From positions 1,240,001 through 1,304,000 of the forward strand of contig NZ_CP064936.1 in the NCBI RefSeq assembly GCF_016117655.1: DNA of 64,000 bases, given 5' to 3'. Within the stretch, counting starts at the first letter, position 1. Each line of letters starts with the position of its first letter. Below, piece after piece: positions 15,693 to 24,551 of the stretch. A program made the position numbers and the translations under genes. This DNA is from Treponema peruense. Its GTDB lineage: Bacteria > Spirochaetota > Spirochaetia > Treponematales > Treponemataceae. Under the pieces are notes generated by a model. The model saw only the letters and a program-made list of their open reading frames with translations, did no database searches and was not told the DNA's origin.

Positions 15693-16306
15693 TATTTATC
15701 TCCTGTTGTTTTTGTTCTTTCCATTATTCTGTCTATGATTCCGTAAGATTTAGCTTCTTCTGCGCTCATATAGAAATCTCTTTCCATATCTGCAGCAATT
15801 ACATCTTCGCTTTTACCTGTCTGCTGTGAGAAGTAGCGTATGCTCAGTTTCTTGAGTCTTACAATTTCCTTTGCCTGGATAGCAATATCACTTTCCTGAC
15901 CCTGGGCTCCTCCCCACGGCTGGTGAATCATTACGCGGCTTGAAGGAAGGGCACATCGCTTTCCTATTGTTCCACCGGCAAGAAGAACTGCTCCCATGCT
16001 GGCTGCCTGTCCCATACAAATAGTCTGTATGTCGCACTTTACGTACTGCATGGTGTCGTAAATGGCAAGTCCTGCAGTTACTGAACCCCCGGGGCTGTTG
16101 ATGTACATATTGATATCTTTGTCCGGGTTTTCGCTTTCAAGGTAAAGAATCTGGGCTACAATAAGGTCTGCTGTTTCATCACGTATTTCGCCGTCAACAA
16201 AAATAATTCTGTCTTTCAAAAGCCTTGAATAAAGATCATAGGCTCTTTCTCCGTTTCCGCTTCTTTCGATTACAGTGGGAACCAGAGTGTTCATGTATTC
16301 GTTCAT
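15692..16306 (-). CDS. clpP: ClpP, proteolytic subunit of ClpXP
   Basis: 204-residue serine peptidase forming the ClpP barrel. Catalytic triad visible: Ser103 in GQAASMGA, His128 in MIHQPWGG, Asp177 in MERDFYMS; the NSPGGSV motif (70-76) shapes the oxyanion site. Length and motifs normal. Operon tig - clpP - clpX on the minus strand, although a hairpin lies between tig and clpP. Confidence 0.97.
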   Translation of the reverse strand: MNEYMNTLVPTVIERSGNGERAYDLYSRLLKDRIIFVDGEIRDETADLIVAQILYLESENPDKDINMYINSPGGSVTAGLAIYDTMQYVKCDIQTICMGQAASMGAVLLAGGTIGKRCALPSSRVMIHQPWGGAQGQESDIAIQAKEIVRLKKLSIRYFSQQTGKSEDVIAADMERDFYMSAEEAKSYGIIDRIMERTKTTGDK

Positions 16307-16382
16307 AAATTCTCCAATAGGGCAGGTATGTAATTTTTATTTTTTATTTATATACTTTAATTTTACAATAAATAATATAAAC

Positions 16383-16422
16383 AAAAAAAACGGAATGCGA
16401 CAAGTAGGCACTCCGTTTTTTT
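16383..16422 (-). terminator. Bidirectional hairpin between tig and clpP
   Basis: A run of A, ACGGAATGC, a short loop, GCACTCCGT and a run of T. The stem has one mismatch and has A/T runs on both sides, so it can end transcription in either direction. It lies about 15 bp after the tig stop. clpPX then needs read-through or its own promoter in the A/T-rich gap at 16310-16380. Confidence 0.7.
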
Positions 16423-16438
16423 AATGACTCAATGTTTT

Positions 16439-17809
16439 TTAGCGTGCGTTCTTGAAAAGATCGGCAAATTCCATTTTGTCACCCTTTACGACCTTTACCT
16501 GTTTGTAAAGTTCATCGTAAAGTTTGTTTTCTTTTGTTTCGTCAATAAGATATTCCTTTGCCTTTGCATCTTTGTAATGCTCTTTGACTTCGTCAACAGT
16601 AATGGAATTATCCTTTGCGATTTTCTCATATTCAGCTTCGATTTCTTCGGGAGTTACAGAAATGTTCTTTTCGCGAAGAAGTGTGTCTACAATAAGTCTT
16701 GACTTAAGCATCTTTTCGCTGTCGCCTGTCCACTGCTTAAGAAGGTCTTCTTTGCTCTGACCGCTGGCTGCAATCATTTTGTCGAGCTGCTCGGGAGTAG
16801 TCTGGAACTGCTGTGCCATCATATTCCAGCGGCTTGCCTGTTCAGCCTGAATCATAGACTTTGGAAGTTCAACCGGATTCTTTTCTACAAGCTGGTCAAG
16901 AAGGCTCTGTGACTTGAGTTCAGCAACCTTTCTGTTTTTTGCAGTTTCAAGATTTACAGCGATATCCTTTTTGAGATCATCGAGTGTCTTGTACTTTTCG
17001 TTGACATCCTGTGCCAAGTCATCGTCAAGTGCAGGAAGATTACGAACCTTTACAGCCTTTACTGTTACTTTGATTTTCTTTGTCTTTCCTGCAAGATCCT
17101 TGTCTGCATCGTCAGCCGCATAAGTCTTTGAAATTTCTTTTGACTCATCTTTCTTCATTCCGATGATGTCATCGTCAATCTTGTAAATGTTTTCGCCGGA
17201 ACCTACAGTGAATACAAATCCTTCTCTTGCGCTTCCGTCAATAACGTTTCCTGCATCGTCAAGTTCGCTGTAGTCGATTGTAACGATGTCATCCTTTGCA
17301 ACTTTTTCACCGTCTTTCTTGTCGATAACTACTGCATTGCGCTCCTGAATAGCCTTGAGCTCTTCCTGAAGTTCCTTGTCACCGACTGTAACCTGCGGTT
17401 CTTTAACTGTAATTCCGTCAAAGTTCTTTACTTCTACCTTGGGGAATACGTCATATACTACTGTGTAAGTAAGGTCTGCATTAAGGTCAAGAGCCGGAAG
17501 CTTGTCGCCTTCAAGACGCGGCTGTGTATAGGGAAGGGGACGGATGTCGCCTGTATCATCTTCGCTGAAAATCTGGTTGAGTGACTCGTCAATAAGATCG
17601 CCCATGATTTCCTGCTTGAGTGACTCGCCGTACTTCTGCTCAAGAACTTTTACAGGAACATGTCCCTTTCTGAATCCCGGAAGCTGAATGTTTTTCGCAT
17701 ACTTTGAAACAGCTGCGTTGTAGCCTGAAGCTACATCTTCTTTTGCGATTGTGACAGTAAGTTTTACTGCTGAGTTTTCAATTCTGGATAGTTCCTTGGT
17801 AACTTTCAC
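16439..17809 (-). CDS. tig: Trigger factor (ribosome-associated chaperone/PPIase)
   Basis: 456-residue trigger factor. The ribosome-docking signature PGFRKGHVP is at residues 44-52; an FKBP-type PPIase domain follows (about 165-250) and a helical C-terminal chaperone arm. It binds nascent chains at the tunnel exit. The gene precedes clpP and clpX, the common arrangement in bacteria. The ATG at 17809 fits the family N-terminus MKVTKELSRIENS. Confidence 0.95.
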   Translation of the reverse strand: MKVTKELSRIENSAVKLTVTIAKEDVASGYNAAVSKYAKNIQLPGFRKGHVPVKVLEQKYGESLKQEIMGDLIDESLNQIFSEDDTGDIRPLPYTQPRLEGDKLPALDLNADLTYTVVYDVFPKVEVKNFDGITVKEPQVTVGDKELQEELKAIQERNAVVIDKKDGEKVAKDDIVTIDYSELDDAGNVIDGSAREGFVFTVGSGENIYKIDDDIIGMKKDESKEISKTYAADDADKDLAGKTKKIKVTVKAVKVRNLPALDDDLAQDVNEKYKTLDDLKKDIAVNLETAKNRKVAELKSQSLLDQLVEKNPVELPKSMIQAEQASRWNMMAQQFQTTPEQLDKMIAASGQSKEDLLKQWTGDSEKMLKSRLIVDTLLREKNISVTPEEIEAEYEKIAKDNSITVDEVKEHYKDAKAKEYLIDETKENKLYDELYKQVKVVKGDKMEFADLFKNAR

Positions 17810-17867
17810 TTGGGTAACCCCTGTATAAAAAAATATCAGATGCGGCTAAAATTCCGCTTCTTTGAGT

Positions 17868-17901
17868 AAAAAAAAAGCGATTCAGACAGGTCCAAATCGC
17901 T
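17868..17901 (-). terminator. Intrinsic terminator of the tRNA operon
   Basis: On the minus strand AGCGATT, a 12-nt loop, AATCGCT and nine T, starting about 10 bp after the last tRNA-Gly. It ends the six-gene tRNA transcript before the tig promoter region. Confidence 0.85.
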
Positions 17902-17911
17902 TTTCGTATAG

Positions 17912-17983
17912 AGCGGGAAACGGGAATCGGACCCGCGACATCAACCTTGGCAAGGTTGCGCTCTACTACTGAGCTATTCCCGC
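17912..17983 (-). tRNA. tRNA-Gly(GCC), copy 2 of tandem pair
   Basis: Cloverleaf with acceptor GCGGGAA/TTCCCGC, D-arm GCTC/GAGC, anticodon arm CAACC-TTGCCAA-GGTTG (anticodon GCC) and T-arm GCGGG-TCCGATT-CCCGT. The 72-nt gene is identical to the copy at 18033. CCA is not encoded. Confidence 0.95.
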
Positions 17984-18032
17984 AAAAAAATTAATCATTG
18001 CGTCTAAACTATAGTTTTCCGTTCAATGTTAG

Positions 18033-18104
18033 AGCGGGAAACGGGAATCGGACCCGCGACATCAACCTTGGCAAGGTTGCGCTCTACTACTGAGCTATTC
18101 CCGC
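18033..18104 (-). tRNA. tRNA-Gly(GCC), copy 1 of tandem pair
   Basis: Same 72-nt sequence as 17912-17983: anticodon GCC, acceptor GCGGGAA/TTCCCGC. The tandem duplication probably raises glycine tRNA dosage. Confidence 0.95.
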
Positions 18105-18154
18105 AGATTCTTCTGAATCGCATTTTTCGTACCGCTGTAAAACAACAATACTAT

Positions 18155-18235
18155 TGCGAGAGAAGGGACTTGAACCCTCACGCCTAGGGCACCAGATCCT
18201 AAGTCTGGCGTGTCTGCCAATTTCACCACCCTCGC
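18155..18235 (-). tRNA. tRNA-Leu(TAG)
   Basis: 81-nt class II tRNA with a long variable arm. Acceptor GCGAGGG/CTCTCGC with one G-U pair, anticodon stem CCAGA and loop CTTAGGA (anticodon TAG), T-loop TTCAAGT. Reads CTN leucine codons. Confidence 0.93.
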
Positions 18236-18282
18236 ATTATGAAAGCGTCGAACCGACATACACGGAGTTTTTCAAATCCGTA

Positions 18283-18355
18283 TGAGCGATGGGAGGATCG
18301 AACTCCCGACCCACAGATTAAGAGTCTGTTGCTCTACCAGCTGAGCTAATCGCCC
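18283..18355 (-). tRNA. tRNA-Lys(CTT)
   Basis: 73-nt cloverleaf: acceptor GGGCGAT/ATCGCTC, D-arm GCTC, anticodon stem CAGA with loop containing CTCTTAA (anticodon CTT), T-arm GGGAG/CTCCC with TTCGATC. Confidence 0.93.
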
Positions 18356-18402
18356 GAATTGTTCGCTTTCCGTTTTGCCGGAACTCGATTACCTACTTTG
18401 TT

Positions 18403-18476
18403 TGCGTCCGACACGATTCGAACGTGCAACCTCCGGATTCGAAGTCCATTGCTCTATCCTGTTGAGCTACGGACGC
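18403..18476 (-). tRNA. tRNA-Arg(TCG)
   Basis: 74-nt cloverleaf: acceptor GCGTCCG/CGGACGC, anticodon stem GGACT-ish with loop CTTCGAA (anticodon TCG), T-loop TTCGAAT. Member of the His-Arg-Lys-Leu-Gly-Gly cluster. Confidence 0.93.
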
Positions 18477-18512
18477 GTTTTCATAGGTTACAGTTACTTG
18501 CGGTTCGGCTAG

Positions 18513-18585
18513 GGTGCCTAGTGGGTTTCGAACCCACGACAACCAGATCCACAATCTGGGATTCTACCCCTGAACTACAGGCACC
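18513..18585 (-). tRNA. tRNA-His(GTG)
   Basis: Cloverleaf with the extra 5' G(-1) opposite C73 that defines tRNA-His; acceptor GTGCCTG/TAGGCAC, anticodon stem CAGAT with GTG, T-arm GTGGG/CCCAC. First gene of the tRNA cluster in the direction of transcription. Confidence 0.93.
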
Positions 18586-18696
18586 ATGTAATCGATGTGT
18601 TTTACTATATCTGAATCAGTCTGTTTGGTCAAGAGTGCAAAGCGAAATTTTCACAATTTTTTTCTTTTTTTTTCAATTCTATAATACTTTCTTTTC

Positions 18697-18723
18697 TAAA
18701 GTAAAATATTGATTTTCCGATAA
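18697..18723 (+). promoter_or_regulatory. Sigma-28 (FliA) promoter of flgN-flgK operon
   Basis: TAAA at 18697-18700, 15 bp, then TCCGATAA at 18716-18723. This is near-identical to the sigma-28 consensus TAAA-N15-GCCGATAA and lies 21 bp before the first gene. It indicates late-class flagellar control of flgN-flgK-flgL-fliW-csrA. Confidence 0.8.
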
Positions 18724-18744
18724 TAAAAGCAGAGAACTAATCAA

Positions 18745-19194
18745 ATGGAAAGTGATATGAATTTTGAAACTGAATTTTTTTGCATTCTGAAGGAACAGAG
18801 CGATATACTTGATTCTATGCTGGCAGCTCAGGCTGAACTTAGAAATTGTGTAAGAACAAGAGTGTGGAGCGGGCTCGAAGAAAAAATAACAGCCGTTTCA
18901 AATCTTGGACACCGTTTCTCACAACTGGACGAGCGTCGGGAAGCACTTCTTCTTGCAGACAAAAAACTTGTGAATGCAGACGGCGCAAGAGCCCTTGTTT
19001 CTTCAGTACGTTCAAAACTTTCCAGAAGTAAGATAGAAAATGATGCACTTTCGGAATATATCCGCATTACCAGGGAATTTATTTCGGGAGTTCTGGACCA
19101 TTGTGTTCCGCAGAGAAGCAATACGCTTTATACAAGTTCCGGAACAATCAGAAAACCGACTTCACCGAGTGTTGTTGTTAACGTGACATTTTAG
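18745..19194 (+). CDS. flgN: FlgN-like flagellar export chaperone
   Basis: 149-residue helical protein, directly upstream of flgK, the usual place of the chaperone that holds the hook-associated proteins FlgK and FlgL before export. Sequence has coiled-coil-forming heptads between about residues 15 and 115 and no other recognisable domain. Assignment rests on position, size and helical character more than on motif. The in-frame ATG at 18757 is a possible alternative start. Confidence 0.7.
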   Translation: MESDMNFETEFFCILKEQSDILDSMLAAQAELRNCVRTRVWSGLEEKITAVSNLGHRFSQLDERREALLLADKKLVNADGARALVSSVRSKLSRSKIENDALSEYIRITREFISGVLDHCVPQRSNTLYTSSGTIRKPTSPSVVVNVTF

Positions 19195-19215
19195 TTTTGT
19201 CTTTCAGGAGTAATT

Positions 19216-21087
19216 ATGGCAAGTTCATTTGCAGGAATTGAAATTGGAAAAAGAAGTCTCATGGCGCATTCTACCCAGATTTCCACTGCGGGACACAACA
19301 TTTCGAATGCAGACACCGAAGGCTATTCCAGACAGCGCGTCAATGTACGTGCTTTTGACCCCCTTTACCGCCCTGATTTGGAAAGAGCACAGGTTGCAGG
19401 TCAGATAGGACAGGGAACAGATGTAGAAAGCATTACCCGCGTAAGGGATGAGCTTTTGGACAGCAGAATTGTAGGCCAGACAAATGTTGAAAGTTACTGG
19501 GCAACGCGTGAAAAATATTATGCAATGATTGAATCAGTCTATAACGAGCCCGAAGAAATTTCTGTACGTGGCAATATGGATAAATTCTGGCAGGGCTGGC
19601 AGGAACTTTCTGTTTATCCCGACAGTGACGCTGCAAGACAGGCTGTTGTTACGAGAGGACAGACACTTACCGATTCCATAAGACAGCAGTTCCGCGGGCT
19701 TTCAGAAATAGGAAAACAGATTGACGGTGATATAGAAGCAACTGTCAGACAGGTAAATGACATTTCATCCCAGATTGCAGCTGTTAACGCAGAAATCGTA
19801 AGAAGCCGTGCTATGGGTGACAATCCCAACGATCTTATGGACAGGCGTGATCTTCTTGTAGAAAAACTTGCAAATCTTATAAACGTGACTGTAGACAGAA
19901 AGGATCCTGACGAATTTATGGTTCACACAGACGGCCAGGTTATTGTTCAGGGCAGTCTTGCACGCCAGATAAAAAGTGTTCCGCAGATAGACAATAACGG
20001 TTACGGAAAACTTGTATGGACAGATACCGGTATTGATGCACAGTTCCATGGTGGAACACTCGGTGCCCTAATTGAACTGCGCGACAAAGATATCCGTTCA
20101 GAAGTACAGTCCCTGAATACAATGGCACTCAATTTTGCAGACCTTGTAAATGACGTTCACAGAAATGCAGTCGGTAAAAACAATGTTACAGGACTCGATT
20201 TTTTTGTTCAGCATGACTTTGTAGAAAACACAAACGGCAACTATGACAGAAACGGTGACGGTGTTGAAGATTCATCGTACGTATTCAGAATGACGGGAAA
20301 AAATGCCCTGCGCCCTCAGGAACAGATTGGACTTGAAGGTACAATGACATTTAACGGTGCTTCGGGAAATGTAAATGTTTCCTATTATGCTTCTGATACG
20401 GTTGCAGATGTCGTTAATCGCATAAATGACAGCAATGCCGAAGTGAAAGCTTATCTTGACCGCAATTCAAACCTTGTGTTAAAGGCTACATCTTCTGCTT
20501 CTATGGAAAATCCTGATTTTGTCATACGCCATGTGGAAGATTCGGGAATGTTCCTTACCGGATATTCAGGAATTCTTGCACAAAGCGGTGAAGGCGGTGC
20601 TTATGACTTTAACCGTGCCGATGCCGTAACTTCCCTTGACGGAGCGCAGTTTGCGGTTTCGCCTGTAATGAGTCCTGCAGATTATATGGAAGTTAACCCT
20701 GCAGTTACGGGTGATGTACGCAGTGTTGCCGCCGCTTTTGCAAACACAATCGGTGATGCAGACCCGGGAGACGCGCGTGCTGCTGTAGAAATAGCTGCCA
20801 TGAGAAATACAAAGGTTATGATAGGAACCGGCCGTACTTTTGATGACTATTTTGCAGAAAGCGTAACCAATGTTGGTCTCAAGGGTGAACAGGCGCAAAA
20901 CCAGCTTGCGAGCCAGAATAAAATTATGGACGACCTTCGTTCACTCCGCGACAGTATAAGCGGGGTAAATATAGATGAGGAACTTGCAGACATAATCAAG
21001 TTCCAGCACGGATACAATGCCGCGGCAAAATTCGTTACGGTTCAGGATGAACTTCTGGACACTCTTATAAACAGACTCGGTGTCTGA
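19216..21087 (+). CDS. flgK: Flagellar hook-associated protein 1
   Basis: 623-residue FlgK forming the first hook-filament junction ring. N-terminus carries the rod/hook signature STAGHNISNADTEGYSRQRV (about residues 23-42); C-terminus ends QHGYNAAAKFVTVQDELLD and LINRLGV, the expected D0 helix. CAGGAG precedes the ATG by 5 nt. Normal length. In spirochaetes the filament lies in the periplasm, so the protein is exported there by the flagellar type III system. Confidence 0.96.
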   Translation: MASSFAGIEIGKRSLMAHSTQISTAGHNISNADTEGYSRQRVNVRAFDPLYRPDLERAQVAGQIGQGTDVESITRVRDELLDSRIVGQTNVESYWATREKYYAMIESVYNEPEEISVRGNMDKFWQGWQELSVYPDSDAARQAVVTRGQTLTDSIRQQFRGLSEIGKQIDGDIEATVRQVNDISSQIAAVNAEIVRSRAMGDNPNDLMDRRDLLVEKLANLINVTVDRKDPDEFMVHTDGQVIVQGSLARQIKSVPQIDNNGYGKLVWTDTGIDAQFHGGTLGALIELRDKDIRSEVQSLNTMALNFADLVNDVHRNAVGKNNVTGLDFFVQHDFVENTNGNYDRNGDGVEDSSYVFRMTGKNALRPQEQIGLEGTMTFNGASGNVNVSYYASDTVADVVNRINDSNAEVKAYLDRNSNLVLKATSSASMENPDFVIRHVEDSGMFLTGYSGILAQSGEGGAYDFNRADAVTSLDGAQFAVSPVMSPADYMEVNPAVTGDVRSVAAAFANTIGDADPGDARAAVEIAAMRNTKVMIGTGRTFDDYFAESVTNVGLKGEQAQNQLASQNKIMDDLRSLRDSISGVNIDEELADIIKFQHGYNAAAKFVTVQDELLDTLINRLGV

Positions 21088-21113
21088 TAATTTCAATAAT
21101 ATAGGGGCAGGTT

Positions 21114-22358
21114 ATGACAAGAATCAGTTCACAGATCAATAATTCAGACACGCAGTATCACCTGCGCAGACAGGAAGTCAACAGCAATCGTCTTTCAAAC
21201 CAGATAGGAAACCAGAGCCGCATAAGTTCATTAAGGGATGATCCTATTGCTGCGGGACATCTTGTGCGTTACCAGTCTTATCAGGGAAGGGTTGAGCGCT
21301 TTGAAAAAAATGCGCAGACACTGGCAGACCAGTTCAATGTACGCGAAGGCTACATAAACCAGAATCTTCAGATAATGCAGCGTGTAAGGGAGCTTGCAGT
21401 CGGAGGCGCTTCTGGAACCTATACCCCGGATGATCTCAAGAATATGGCGACCGAAGTGAACGAACTTCTCAAAGAGTTGGTGCAGAATGCAAATGCCGTT
21501 GGACCTGACGGAAATACGCTTTTTTCGGGTACAAGAACAAAGGGTGTTGCATTTGATGTTGTGATGGGAAATGTTCCGGGTGCAAAAGAAGCTCTTATAG
21601 AAAACGTACGATATAACGGAAACGTCGGTATCAATAAAGTAGAAGTTGATGAAAATGCATATCTTGAAGTTGACTCAAGCGGAAACAAAACTTTCTGGGC
21701 CGAACCGCAGCGTCTTATGGGACAGCGTGACCTAAGTTCCTGGCAGGCACTCGAAGACGGTGTAATCGGAATAGACGGTGTTGACGTTAAGGTTTCGTCC
21801 GGTGACAATGTTTATGCCCTTGCTGCAAAAATCAATGACAGCGGCGTTGCAGTAAAGGCAGAAATTGACCCGGTTACAGGCGGACTTAATCTTACTACAA
21901 CCGACTCTCACCAGATCTGGCTCGAAGACAAAAGCGGTTCTTCACTTTCTGACATCGGAATGATAAAGGACAAAAGCCAGCTTCCTCCGTATAATATCGG
22001 AAACGGGGTGCGTGTTTCAGGCGGTTCTCTTTTTGACTCTGTAATTGCACTCCGCGATGCAATGCTCAGAGGCGACAACGAATCTATCGGCGGCCGTGTT
22101 CTTGGAACAATTGACCAGGGAATTTCCAATCTTACAACAAGACTTGCCAAGTCGGGAAGTGATTACGAAAGGGCAGTCAACAATATTGAACGTTCCAAAA
22201 CGAATAATCTTAATGTAACGGCCCTTGTAAGCAGGGAAGGCGACATAGACATAACAAAGGCAATAACAGACATGAAGATGATGGAATACGTTAACCAGGC
22301 AACGCTCAGCAATGCCGGAAAAATGTACAGTAGCACTCTTCTTGACTACATGCGCTAA
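21114..22358 (+). CDS. flgL: Flagellar hook-associated protein 3
   Basis: 414-residue FlgL, second junction protein between FlgK and the flagellin filament. N-terminal helices (NRLSNQIGNQSRISSLRDDP) and C-terminal helices (YVNQATLSNAGKMYSSTLLD) have the flagellin-like D0 pattern. It follows flgK by 26 bp in the same operon. Confidence 0.93.
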   Translation: MTRISSQINNSDTQYHLRRQEVNSNRLSNQIGNQSRISSLRDDPIAAGHLVRYQSYQGRVERFEKNAQTLADQFNVREGYINQNLQIMQRVRELAVGGASGTYTPDDLKNMATEVNELLKELVQNANAVGPDGNTLFSGTRTKGVAFDVVMGNVPGAKEALIENVRYNGNVGINKVEVDENAYLEVDSSGNKTFWAEPQRLMGQRDLSSWQALEDGVIGIDGVDVKVSSGDNVYALAAKINDSGVAVKAEIDPVTGGLNLTTTDSHQIWLEDKSGSSLSDIGMIKDKSQLPPYNIGNGVRVSGGSLFDSVIALRDAMLRGDNESIGGRVLGTIDQGISNLTTRLAKSGSDYERAVNNIERSKTNNLNVTALVSREGDIDITKAITDMKMMEYVNQATLSNAGKMYSSTLLDYMR

Positions 22359-22380
22359 TAACAAAATAAAGAGGAATTAA

Positions 22381-22824
22381 ATGAAAGTTGCGACGAAAAT
22401 GTCAGGAACAGTTGATGTCAGTGCAGACAGAATAATCAAAATGCCGTTCGGGCTGTTTGGTTTTGAAGATTACACAGACTTTGCACTTATTGACAGTGAA
22501 TATCCGCCGTTTGTCTGGCTTCAGTCCATGCAGGAAAAAAATCTTGCGTTTTTACTTTTAGATCCATTTTTGATAAGCGATGATTACGAAGCCGATATTG
22601 ACGATTCTGAACTTGCCAAAATAGGAATAGAAGATCCTGCTGATGTAAGTGTTTTTACAATAGTTACAATACCTTCAGACGGAACACCGGTTACTGCAAA
22701 TTTCCAGGGACCTGTCATCATAAACAGACGCAACAATCTGAGCATGCAGGTCGTTCTCAATGACACTAAGTGGAGTACAAAGCATGGAATTCTTGATGCC
22801 CTCAAAAAAAAGGAGGGAAAATAG
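22381..22824 (+). CDS. fliW: Flagellar assembly factor FliW
   Basis: 147-residue FliW. It binds flagellin and antagonises CsrA, coupling flagellin translation to filament assembly. Motifs: MPFGLFGFEDYTDFAL, PPFVWLQSM, and RRNNLSMQVVLND near the end. Directly followed by csrA without a gap, the conserved fliW-csrA pair of spirochaetes and Firmicutes. Confidence 0.93.
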   Translation: MKVATKMSGTVDVSADRIIKMPFGLFGFEDYTDFALIDSEYPPFVWLQSMQEKNLAFLLLDPFLISDDYEADIDDSELAKIGIEDPADVSVFTIVTIPSDGTPVTANFQGPVIINRRNNLSMQVVLNDTKWSTKHGILDALKKKEGK

Positions 22825-23046
22825 ATGCTTATACTTTCAAGAAAAGTCGACCAGAAAATAAAGATTGGAGCCGACATTACCCTGAGTATAATTGAAATAA
22901 GGGGTGATCAGGTCAAGATTGGTGTTGAAGCTCCCAAAAGTGTAAAGGTTTTCAGACAGGAAGTTCTGGAAGCAATTCAGAGTGAAAACATTGCCGCAGC
23001 AACACAGCCTTCTGCCGAACAGCTGCAGCGCTTGTTTTCCAAATAA
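22825..23046 (+). CDS. csrA: Carbon storage/translation regulator CsrA
   Basis: 73-residue RNA-binding dimer starting [15 protein letters not shown], with [19 protein letters not shown], the canonical CsrA core. Binds GGA motifs in leaders such as that of flagellin mRNA. AAGGAGGG in the end of fliW provides its SD, so it is translationally coupled. It converges with tsaB with only a few bases between them. Confidence 0.96.
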   Translation: MLILSRKVDQKIKIGADITLSIIEIRGDQVKIGVEAPKSVKVFRQEVLEAIQSENIAAATQPSAEQLQRLFSK

Positions 23047-23051
23047 TTTTT

Positions 23052-23745
23052 TTATTTTTGTAATTCGGCGTTTTTGTTTTCAAGAACAATTTCGGCTTCG
23101 CTTTTTCTTACATAGACCGGTCCGTCATAATCTTCGAGGGCCGGTTTTTTTTTCTGCAATCATTTGTTCTGCTATTTCAAAAAGGGATTCACAGGCGTCA
23201 CCTTCGGGTGTAAATGCGTGGAGCGAATACAGCGGGGTTTCTTCATTTACCTTTTCCACAAAGTTACGTGCTCCCGGGCCGCATGCAAGGACTGAAGTTT
23301 CTGGATCTATTTTCTGAAGAATTTTTTCTACACCAAGATCTTCGTCTTCACCTATTTTTTCACCGCGTATGTAGAAGGCATGAAAGTATTCGTCTTCCTT
23401 TGATTCAATTAGGGGCAGAACAGATTCTATTGCTTTTCTGTACGGCCAAGCATATGCCTGCAGGGACGGAATTCCATATACAGGAACATTGTGCGCAAGG
23501 TTTATTGCCTTGAGTGTACTTAGTCCAAGCCTCAGTCCTGTAAAGGTTCCGGGTCCGAGTGTTACCGCCGTGTAGTCAAGTTTTTCAGAGTCAAGCCCCA
23601 GTTCTGACATTACATAATCAACAGTAGGAAGGATTTTTTCTGACTGTTTTATTCCGACGTCAAGCGTTACTTTTACAAGATTTTTGTCTTTTTTTGCTGC
23701 TATTGTAAGTTTTGAGACAGCGCAGTCTATTGCAAGTGCATTCAT
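23052..23745 (-). pseudogene. tsaB: tRNA t6A biosynthesis protein TsaB, C-terminal frameshift
   Basis: TsaB, actin-like partner of TsaD/TsaE in making the t6A37 base of tRNA. N-terminus MNALAIDCAVSKLTIA and LGPGTFTGLRLGLSTLKAI are typical. The first frame stops after EKKTGPRRL at 23125. A run of nine T at 23145-23153 lies there; with eight it would continue as EKKPALEDYDGPVYVRKSEA and end at 23052, matching the usual TsaB tail. tsaB is normally essential, so a homopolymer sequencing error is likely. Confidence 0.85.
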
Positions 23746-23747
23746 TT

Positions 23748-24185
23748 TTAATCCTCCGGTTCCTGTCTGTTCCAGTTTTCAATTTTAATCTGTCTGCTTC
23801 CGTCTTCGAGAGGCGTTATTTCAATTTTTATTGTTCTTTTGGGAAGTTCTGAACTGACTTTTGCGCTCCATTCAACTATGCACACTCCGTCACCGTCAAG
23901 CATGTCTTCCACTCCAAGATTAATAAAATCTTCGGGACCGTCCAGTCTGTAAACGTCCATGTGGTAAAGGGGCATTTTTGTACCTTCGTATTCACTTATA
24001 AGACAGAAAGTCGGGCTTGTAACAACGTCTGTTATTCCGAGAGCCTTTGCAATTCCTTTGGTTATTGTTGTTTTTCCGGCAGCAAGCGTTCCTGTCATTG
24101 CAATTACGTCACCGCTTTTCAAAAGGGAACCGATCTTTTCTCCAAGATCTACCGTTTCCTGTGCCGAGTGGGTTATGTACGTCAT
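23748..24185 (-). CDS. tsaE: tRNA t6A biosynthesis ATPase TsaE
   Basis: 145-residue P-loop ATPase required for t6A37 formation with TsaB and TsaD. Walker A is GTLAAGKTT near residues 32-40; SPTFCLISEY and HMDVYRLDGPEDF follow, then CIVEWSAK. It ends 2 bp before the tsaB start, one operon. Confidence 0.93.
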   Translation of the reverse strand: MTYITHSAQETVDLGEKIGSLLKSGDVIAMTGTLAAGKTTITKGIAKALGITDVVTSPTFCLISEYEGTKMPLYHMDVYRLDGPEDFINLGVEDMLDGDGVCIVEWSAKVSSELPKRTIKIEITPLEDGSRQIKIENWNRQEPED

Positions 24186-24203
24186 TTTTTCTCCTGGGAA
24201 AGT

Positions 24204-24467
24204 TTACGGGAGCGAACCTTGTTCCGACAGCTTGCCGATAAATTCTACAAGTGATTTTTTAAGCGGAACAACAGGGTAGTCAATCTCTCTGGGCAGAGGA
24301 TCCAAATCTATTGTTTTTTTGCCGAACGGATTCATTTCTATAGTAAAACTGATTGGAAAAGAAATGCGTCTGGTAAGAAATTCGACGACGGCGGTTGCTT
24401 TGTATTTGTTTATATAATAAATATAACCGTCCTCTTTTGAAATGGACTTTAGCTCCAGAACTTTCAT
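24204..24467 (-). CDS. Conserved hypothetical protein, 87 residues
   Basis: Small protein starting MKVLELKSISKEDGYIYY and containing SFTIEMNPFGKKTIDLDPL. It lies 18 bp upstream of tsaE in the same direction and may be co-transcribed. No family recognised and the SD is weak. A beta-rich fold looks likely from alternating hydrophobics. Confidence 0.6.
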   Translation of the reverse strand: MKVLELKSISKEDGYIYYINKYKATAVVEFLTRRISFPISFTIEMNPFGKKTIDLDPLPREIDYPVVPLKKSLVEFIGKLSEQGSLP

Positions 24468-24551
24468 ATTTTTTAATGATAATCCTATTTTAATAAAAAA
24501 ACAATATCGGACGGTACTTCATTAAGTGCACCCGATTCCGCATAAAGTCTG

